Origin: Echinometra lucunter
Taxonomy: Eukaryota; Echinodermata; Echinoidea; Camarodonta; Echinometridae
DNA: 64,000 nt
Direction of reading: 5' to 3'
Assembly: GCA_029962745.1 (NCBI GenBank)
Contig: CM057154.1
Span: 27,963,769 to 28,027,768 of the forward strand
The notes below the pieces were generated by a model. That model was not told the DNA's origin and ran no database searches. It was given only the letters and a program-made list of their open reading frames with translations. The translations under genes and the position numbers were made by a program. Each line of letters begins with the position of its first letter. Positions within the stretch are counted from its first letter, which is position 1. Below are positions 57,334 to 64,000 of the stretch, one piece after another.

Positions 57334-59503
57334 ATCTGCTGTATGGCTATTTTGGTTGGTACAATGTATAGGCTGTATGCAGTGGGTCCCATTGGTTATA
57401 CATGTCCAGTAAATGGACAGGTCACAAGCATACTACATGAGTGAGGTTTGCACATGAATCATAAAATTAGCATTTGATAGCAATTGTATCTAGGTGTGAA
57501 ATGGTCCTCTCAGAATCATTTATATAAATCCAAAGGGATATGGTGAGTTGAAAGAAGGAGTTTACAAAAGAAATCCATTCTTTTAGGGGGGAGGCTTTAG
57601 ATGTCAGATTCTGATTATTTACAAAGTGCAACTAGACTGCACTAGGGGGTTCATCCATCAGCATAATGTAGTTTGAAGGATATCACAAGAATCCTTAGAA
57701 ATGTTTAAATATGGTGTGCCACACATGTCCAGTGGTCTTTAGAAGGATATATGATAGGTGATACAGATATTCTTGTTGATGATTCAAAGGCTTTTATTGG
57801 AGATATGACCTAGGTCATCCAAGCTCAAATCCCTTTATGCAATCAGTCGAAAGTCATGAGACTGTGTCCATCCATCCATTGAAGTGGCTTGTCAGAATCT
57901 GATGTTGCCTATCAGAAAGTGTTCTCCTCTTTGCTTGCATCCACGTATGATGTCAAGGGGAAAGTCAGTCGTTTGAAGCACAAGCTTGCATCGCCACACA
58001 CCAGTAATGAAGAAGAGCTGGGCCGCTAGTGCTGGGGAAGAAGTGTTGCTTTTGCTGCTAAAGTAACTGCTGTGATTGTGAATCAGCAGGAACTTTAACA
58101 ATCGATTGGATGAGGAAAAAGCCAATTTTGTTATCACCTGAATCATGGAAAATGGCAATAAACTTTGTTAAAACTTATTTCTGCAAGCCACAAATACTTT
58201 TTGAAGGCCAGAAGCAGATATTCAGGGCTGTGATTTCTAACTTCGAAATCCAGGACTGTTGCAGACAGCTTGTGCATATTTTGTGTATGAGTGTGTATGC
58301 TGTGTCTGTGCGCAGCAGCACACAGCTAGCTACACCAATGTAAGCAGCAGTGCAATGCCGCCCAGGCCGGCCTGCCAGGCAGGCTTGGCTCTGACCGGCT
58401 GGCTGCATGCGCATGCACAAACACTAGCTCATCGCATCGGATGCGATGCTTTGCAAAAACGTTATCATTTTTAGTTTTATGAGATTGGAGACAGTTTCAC
58501 TCACCAAGAAAAAGTGTAGACTTTGAAAAAGGGCATATATATAAGAAAAGGGCATATTTATGAGGAAAAAGGGCACCTCGGCCAAATGAAAAAGGGCACA
58601 ATTTTAGTGGCCGTAACTTGAAGCAAAGGGAAGAAGGGCATCATGGCCAGTAATATGAGGGCATCGGCGGCCATGGCCGTCGATGGCCGTCAATTATTTC
58701 GAGGCTTGCAACAGCATTCAGAGCTTCAGGCACCTTAAACTACCAAGGAAGTTCCTTTGAATATTAACCCTGTTATGTTGTGCATTGATTTTCTTTTCCA
58801 CAGTTATGTAGTGGCAGGTATATGTGATGAAATAAGAATCTAAAATGTACTTTTTCGGATAACTTGAGTGACAGATTTTGAAGAAAAAAAAGACAAACAT
58901 AAAGAGCATACAAAGAGCATACAAAGAGCAGTAGGAAACGCCTGATGGTGTTTTTTGCGGTACTTATAAAATGATTAGAAAGGGAAAAAAATTTGCATGC
59001 CAAAGTAATATACGTTGTAATAAGGACAAGCAATGTGGTAGAAGGATCAATCAATCACCAATGACAAAAAATCCAACGAGATGATAAACACCCACTGAAG
59101 CAAATCTCAACAAATGTGTGCTGAGAATTGATTTGAGTGGCCCTTGTCTGCAGGAGTGATTATTCTTCATTCTGTGTCATGATTTCAGTGGTGTTTGATT
59201 AATGAGTAAGAAAGAAGCCACTGACAGATCTAGGTCCTTAGCTCTTTCAAAATTAGGGGAACTATCATTTAAAGAGAAATTGTCTGAAGGAAAGAAGCTC
59301 ATAAATGATTCACTGTGTAGTGGAAAGGGTATTGGGATACATGCTGCAAATGGTAAAGGGGCATACCGCTTGAAGGTGAAGACTCTAAAAGAATTTGGAA
59401 ATACCTGGAATTATAGGGCATAGAAGGCATATCTGCTGGAATTTATATGTATTACCACTTTTACAAGTGTTTGTGTAAATGTTCTCCCTTTTCTTTCTTA
59501 CAC

Positions 59504-59645
59504 CTGCTATTAATATGTGCTTTTCTTTGGCTGAAGCAGAGAGTGTCTGGTCTTTTCATAGGAAACACCACTACCTACTTTCTCCTGAAGCAGCTGTCCA
59601 AGAACTGTCCAACTGTCCCAGATGCCAGAATCTCCAAGAAATTTT
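59504..59645 (+). pseudogene. Decayed duplicate of SGSM exon 4, copy A
   Basis: Aligns with exon 4 from its upstream TTCTCC..TTCTTAC tract through TGTGC...GCTGAAGC, GGAAACACCACTACCTACT, AGCAGCTGTCCAAGAACTGT and CCAAGAAATT. The acceptor is CTTACAC instead of CTTACAG, and one base is missing where exon 4 reads GGTCTGAAG (here GGCTGAAG), so it cannot replace exon 4. The last part is shorter and diverged. Confidence 0.88.
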
Positions 59646-59669
59646 CTTTTCTCCTTTTCTTTCTTAAAG

Positions 59670-59825
59670 TTACTGTAGATGTGTGCTTGTTAAAGGGCTG
59701 AAGTGGCAAAAAGTGTCTCTTTTCAAAGGAAACAACTCTACCTACTCTCTCCAGAAGCTGTAGTCCAAAAATTATCCACTTGCCATAGAAGTCCAGCAGA
59801 TTCCACGTTTTCCAAGAAATCTTCT
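59670..59825 (+). pseudogene. Decayed duplicate of SGSM exon 4, copy B
   Basis: Starts after an intact AG (TTCTTAAAG|TTACTGTAGATG) and keeps GGAAACAACTCTACCTACTC. It shares the same one-base loss as copy A (GGGCTGAAG), giving TGA in the exon's own frame, and has a further TAG at AGCTGTAGTCC. The donor end is lost. Confidence 0.9.
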
Positions 59826-59867
59826 ATTATGTCTAATTTAGATGTTCTCCTTTTTTCCTTCTTACAG

Positions 59868-60036
59868 CTGCTGTAGATGCATGCCTGTCTCAAGGTCTGA
59901 AGCGGAGAGCGGTGGGCCTCTTCAAAGGAAACAACACTACCTACTCTCTTCTAAAACAGCTGTCGAAGAACTATCCACCGGCCCAAGAAGTCCTCCAGAA
60001 GGTCCAGGAAATTGAGCTCAGATTAGAAGCTAACAA
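59868..60036 (+). CDS. SGSM: SGSM1/2-like protein, coding exon 4 (RUN domain)
   Basis: Exon of 169 bp, acceptor TTCCTTCTTACAG|CTGCTG, donor AACAA|GTAAGT, phase 1 in and phase 2 out. It encodes AAVDACLSQGLKRRAVGLFK then GNNTTYSLLKQLSKNYPPAQ and EVLQKVQEIELRLEANK, collinear with the RUN-domain segment that follows [16 protein letters not shown] in vertebrate SGSM1/2 (A-V-EAC..GL-RRA-GF and PPA). Window exons 1-4 encode about 102 residues. The stretch that normally follows (rest of RUN, Rab/Rap-binding region and TBC domain) is not in the window. Confidence 0.97.
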
Positions 60037-60975
60037 GTAAGTCGTTCAGTTCTTTAATTATCATGTCCTCATCTTATTAGAAAATTTTCCGTTCGAATAC
60101 TACATGCTAGCATATAGGTGGTCAAAACTAAGGCCAGAATTTATGAAAATGGTTTATCTTTCTTGATCTAAACTCCGTAAGTACAGTATGAAATCAGATT
60201 CAGAGAGCAGTGGAGAGAGAACACAGTCTACACAAAGATACTAGTATTTCGAGTTCAAATATACTCTCGAATAAAGTGATGAGTGAAGTAAAGAATCAAT
60301 GTACGCTCAGTAACACATGTGCTGGCTCATATCTTAATGATACAAGAATAATTGTGGCAATGCTGTACAGTTATTGTCCAGTCTCTTGTCGGCAGAAGGC
60401 AGTAATAGTTTTTAGAGATATTGAAGAAAGTGAGGGAAATGGAAAGAGGGGCATAAGAAGATTGACAAAGAAAAAGATGTCAAAGAGAAGAGAGAAAAAT
60501 GCAGAAAACACAGAGAGCAGGGACAAGATACAGTGTTTTAAAGACACTTAGCCGTGGACTTCCATGGGGAATTTGAAACCATACCCAGTAACAGGTGTTG
60601 TCCATCACCATGAGTTTTATGACCAACAGACCTTATGTAATATGTATATTCCACCCTTGGCAAAGTCATTATCTCACTTTCTCTGGCCCGACAATGCCTG
60701 TAGCAGGCCGAAGAATGTTTATGGTGGGACAGCTTGTTCTGCTGTGCTCCAGAAATTTAGCTTCATTACAGGTATTTCCAGTGCTTTTCACAAAGTCTGG
60801 TGTCAGCAAATTATGATCCACTCCCCATGAAAGCCCACGACTGAATGTCTTTAACAAAGCATGTTTGACAAGTACTAAGAAATGGGAAGAGAGAGTGATG
60901 TGGAAAATGAAGAGATAGAGAGTGAAGAATCATGGCATATACCATAGATAGAAATATATGTAATCATGAAGTTAA

Positions 60976-60983
<8 letters not shown>

Positions 60984-61022
<39 letters not shown>
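60984..61022. repeat. (GA)n microsatellite
   Basis: Pure GA run, followed by CAGAGA units. Confidence 0.95.
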
Positions 61023-61044
<22 letters not shown>

Positions 61045-61319
61045 AAGAGACAGAGAGGGGATAGAGAATCAATAAAATTCACGAGGTGATAAGTATAATT
61101 CATACATGTATTGGAGGTAAATTGAATGATAAGGTACAATTTGTCTAAAGACAGTATTACTGTGTCACTCTCTCTCCAGTCCTCATCACCATATTGATTA
61201 AATCATAATCCTCTTTGCTAGTTATTGAGCTTGTGGATTTAAAGAATCTATAAATAGTGTTTCAGGTCATGGAACCCATCTCATAATGAGATGGATCGAT
61301 AGATAAATGATTCAAAGAT

Positions 61320-61830
61320 AAATAGGCAAAGAAATAGATAAATGGATGGATGGATGGATAGGTGATGGCTAGATGGATGAATAGATGGATGGATAGATGG
61401 ATGGATTAGGTGGATAGAATGGATGGATAAATGGATAAATAGATGGATAGATGGATGAATGGATGGATAGGTTAATAGATGGATGTATAGATGGATGGAT
61501 CATTGGATGGATTGATAGGTGGATGAAATAGAGGGATGGACGACTGGATGGATTAATGGATAGATTGATAGGTTGATCGATAGGTGGATGGATGGATGAA
61601 TAGAGGAATAAGATTAGTGGATGGGTACGGGTGGGTGGATGGTTGAATAGATGGATGGATGGATGGATGGATGGATGGATGGATGGATAGGTAGATGAAT
61701 GGATGGACTATCAGTAGATGCAGATGAATGGTTAGAAGGGTGAATGGATGGATAGAAGGGTAGGTGGATGGATAGAAGGGCAGGTGGATGGATAGATGGA
61801 TGAATGGATAGATGGCTGACTGGATTGGTG
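61320..61830. repeat. (GGAT)n/(AGAT)n tetranucleotide array
   Basis: About 500 bp of GGAT, AGAT and GAAT units, purest at 61651-61690. Confidence 0.95.
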
Positions 61831-62747
61831 GATAGGTCGGGAATGAAGTGGTGAAAGAAGAACATTGAAGGGGAGAGAACATTTCACTTGCCATTAAATT
61901 TCATAAGTTGAGGATGTTATTTCAGCAGAAAAACAGATAAAAGGATTGTGAAAGCAATTGTTTTTTGTTAATCTTAGGATTGATTAGTTTGATTTGTAAG
62001 ATACCCCTTGCATGTAGACAACATGTTCACATCAGTAGTAGATGAAGGAACACTATGTGTATGTTTGGAGTGATCCTGAGTCAGTGGGTGCAATATCAGT
62101 AACAGTAGCTCTCTCATGATGCATTAGATCGTAGATTCACCTTGATACAAGCTCAACCATGGGCCTTGTGGCTGTGTTCTAATATCATATCACTGAACGA
62201 TAAAAAGGTCATGTCAGTGAACCCCTCGTTCAATGCTTCGGGATATAATAGTATCATATACCAGAGCTTATTGAATGAAGTTTGACACTAGAATATCGCG
62301 GGGTTCGGTGTAAGGGTGTTTGAACATCATAGTGTTTGTTGAATGCTAAATGGCATTAATTCAGTGTAAAACTACATGTATACAATGGGTAATTTCAAGT
62401 TTGGTGTTGGTGCTGGTTTTTGTTTAGAAACACAATTTAGATTGCTTTCCATAGCTCCAACACCTAATGTGAGTTTACAAAAGTGGTCCAAATGACATTA
62501 TTGACAGCTCAACTCAAAGTGACAGTTGTCCCAAGACCAGTTTTATCTTTAATTTGAGCTGCGTTGATGTAAAAATCAACCCAACACTAACACCAAAAGG
62601 TAAACACCAAAAGGTAAACACCAAACTTGAAATCATCCATTGTAACTACATCTTTCATGCTTTCAGCAGACAACATATATGTAGGGTAGAGCTAGGTCTG
62701 TGTGTATATATTCAAATCAGAAGTAGATAGTAGTTACAGCTTGCAAG

Positions 62748-62995
62748 TGTAGAGGTGTTGTGGTCTGGTGGATGAGTCTCTAGACAGTGAACCACAAGGT
62801 TCAGGGTCCAAATCCCTGTTGCAGCACCAATTTCCATCTACATTTGCCAAACTTAACCCAGGTGAAGCAAATGGATACCTGTCAGGGATCACTGCTTGAG
62901 TGCTGTTATGGCAGCTGCTTTGGTAAGGATTGCTTGGCTGTCCTTTTCTAATACTAACCAAATTTTTGAATTAACCAAATGTGAAGATGGAGCCT
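62748..62995 (+). mobile_element. tRNA-derived SINE
   Basis: Head with TGGTCTGGTGGATGAGTC and B-box-like GGTCCAAATCCC, then the body shared with the element at 52.0 kb (CATCTACATTTGCCAAAC, CAGGTGAAGCAAATGGATAC). Confidence 0.75.
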
Positions 62996-63136
62996 AACCT
63001 AAATGACATTAAAAGCCTGAGCTCTAATTCTTTGTTTTAGTGAATCTTGCCTGTAGCAAATTGTCATTGAGCAAATGTCTGAGTATATGTTCATGTGAAC
63101 TAATCTCTCGTTTAAAATCAAAGGAGGGAGAGAAGA

Positions 63137-63636
63137 NNNNNNNNNNNNNNNNNNNNNNNNNNNNNNNNNNNNNNNNNNNNNNNNNNNNNNNNNNNNNNNN
63201 NNNNNNNNNNNNNNNNNNNNNNNNNNNNNNNNNNNNNNNNNNNNNNNNNNNNNNNNNNNNNNNNNNNNNNNNNNNNNNNNNNNNNNNNNNNNNNNNNNNN
63301 NNNNNNNNNNNNNNNNNNNNNNNNNNNNNNNNNNNNNNNNNNNNNNNNNNNNNNNNNNNNNNNNNNNNNNNNNNNNNNNNNNNNNNNNNNNNNNNNNNNN
63401 NNNNNNNNNNNNNNNNNNNNNNNNNNNNNNNNNNNNNNNNNNNNNNNNNNNNNNNNNNNNNNNNNNNNNNNNNNNNNNNNNNNNNNNNNNNNNNNNNNNN
63501 NNNNNNNNNNNNNNNNNNNNNNNNNNNNNNNNNNNNNNNNNNNNNNNNNNNNNNNNNNNNNNNNNNNNNNNNNNNNNNNNNNNNNNNNNNNNNNNNNNNN
63601 NNNNNNNNNNNNNNNNNNNNNNNNNNNNNNNNNNNN
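63137..63636. other. Assembly gap, exactly 500 N
   Basis: The round number suggests a placeholder length. No biology can be read from it. Confidence 0.99.
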
Positions 63637-64000
63637 CCATGTGAATGGCTTGGGAGCATTTAGATGTAAATACACAATTGCAATATTGATAAAATATTCT
63701 ACTCTTCTCACTATTGATGATATATGCCATGTGAATGGCTTGGGAGCATTTAGATGTAAATACACAATTGCAATATTGATAAAATATATTCTACTCTTCT
63801 CACTATTGATGGATATTCTGTAATTAAATTGAATAGAATTGAAACTGTCTATTTCTATGAAAGAAGAAATTCATCGCAGCTAATGGTAGTATTGTAAATC
63901 TTTTACAGAGAATTCGAAATCATAATATACAGGATACAGGTCAAAGTATGCAATCATAAATATACAAATAATCATAAAACAATCATGAATATAGAAATAA
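63637..64000. repeat. Near-identical copy of 55573-55934
   Basis: Both 92-bp repeat units and the following unique sequence (ATTCTGTAATTAAATTGAAT, then CAGCTAATGGTAGTATTG) match with only four small indels and no substitution I could find. The match runs to the last base of the window. Confidence 0.95.

Larger units (their letters stand above)
38838..59867 (+). other. SGSM intron 3 (about 21 kb)
   Basis: No accepted exon inside. It holds microsatellites, several inverted-repeat elements, a 240-bp tandem duplication, X-box palindromes, a short ORF near 53.3 kb and two decayed copies of exon 4 at its 3' end. Confidence 0.75.
60037..63136 (+). other. SGSM intron 4 (to the assembly gap)
   Basis: No exon recognised. 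It contains a GA microsatellite (60984-61022), a long GGAT tetranucleotide array and a SINE. Confidence 0.6.

Noticed and set aside
59447..59701. 84-codon frame upstream of SGSM exon 4
   Set aside because: It is a shifted reading of the decayed exon copy A; the exon's own frame is broken and the acceptor lost.
61553..61894. His/Pro/Ser/Ile-rich frames on the minus strand
   Set aside because: Products of the GGAT tetranucleotide array.
63000..63765. Frames of over 200 codons at the right edge
   Set aside because: They run through the 500-N gap and have no real sequence support.

Overview
The window is animal genomic DNA, most likely from a sea urchin or a close echinoderm relative. It is AT-rich and intron-rich. 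Coding exons are short and bounded by consensus GT..AG sites. The non-coding part is full of tRNA-derived SINEs, small inverted-repeat (MITE-like) elements, poly-G/poly-C runs and microsatellites of kinds I associate with echinoid genomes. One element with repeat-built inverted arms resembles the foldback-type TU elements I remember from sea urchins. The assignment to echinoids is an inference from repeats and gene content. There is no operon structure and nothing prokaryotic.

Four genes can be supported. (1) About 0.7-8.3 kb, minus strand: an unrecognised single-pass membrane protein built from four well-phased exons plus one candidate first exon. It has one TM helix near the N-terminus and a long Ser/Arg/Lys-rich tail. 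(2) 11.3-14.8 kb, minus strand: a complete four-exon MFS transporter of the monocarboxylate transporter (SLC16) type, 570 aa. (3) 21.7-23.5 kb, minus strand: an intronless coding region for a TRIM protein (RING, two B-boxes, coiled coil, C-terminal propeller-like region), 620 aa, with a likely 5' non-coding exon just upstream. (4) 29.1 kb to beyond the window, plus strand: the first four coding exons of a small G protein signaling modulator (SGSM1/2-like, RUN domain). They are spread over 31 kb, with introns of about 9.4 and 21 kb. The downstream exons, including the expected TBC (RabGAP) domain, are outside the window.

The genes do not form an obvious pathway. The transporter and the unknown protein are membrane proteins, the TRIM is a probable E3 ubiquitin ligase, and SGSM is a Rab/Rap-linked trafficking regulator.

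Between genes and inside introns, mobile DNA dominates. At 24.8-28.0 kb a minus-strand SINE is split by a 2.8-kb foldback element whose arms are arrays of a 16-bp unit. The insertion left a 9-bp target duplication, and the element's interior itself carries two SINEs. At 30.4-31.1 kb a LINE relic is split by a 564-bp inverted-repeat element. At 33.8-36.8 kb lies a 2.9-kb hAT-like non-autonomous element with an 8-bp target duplication. At 48.7-49.2 kb is a 584-bp palindromic MITE flanked by TTAA. SGSM intron 3 ends with two decayed copies of exon 4 directly upstream of the intact exon 4.

The right edge needs care. After a gap of exactly 500 N, bases 63637-64000 repeat 55573-55934 almost perfectly. 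This could be an uncollapsed haplotype or misplaced contig, or a recent duplication.
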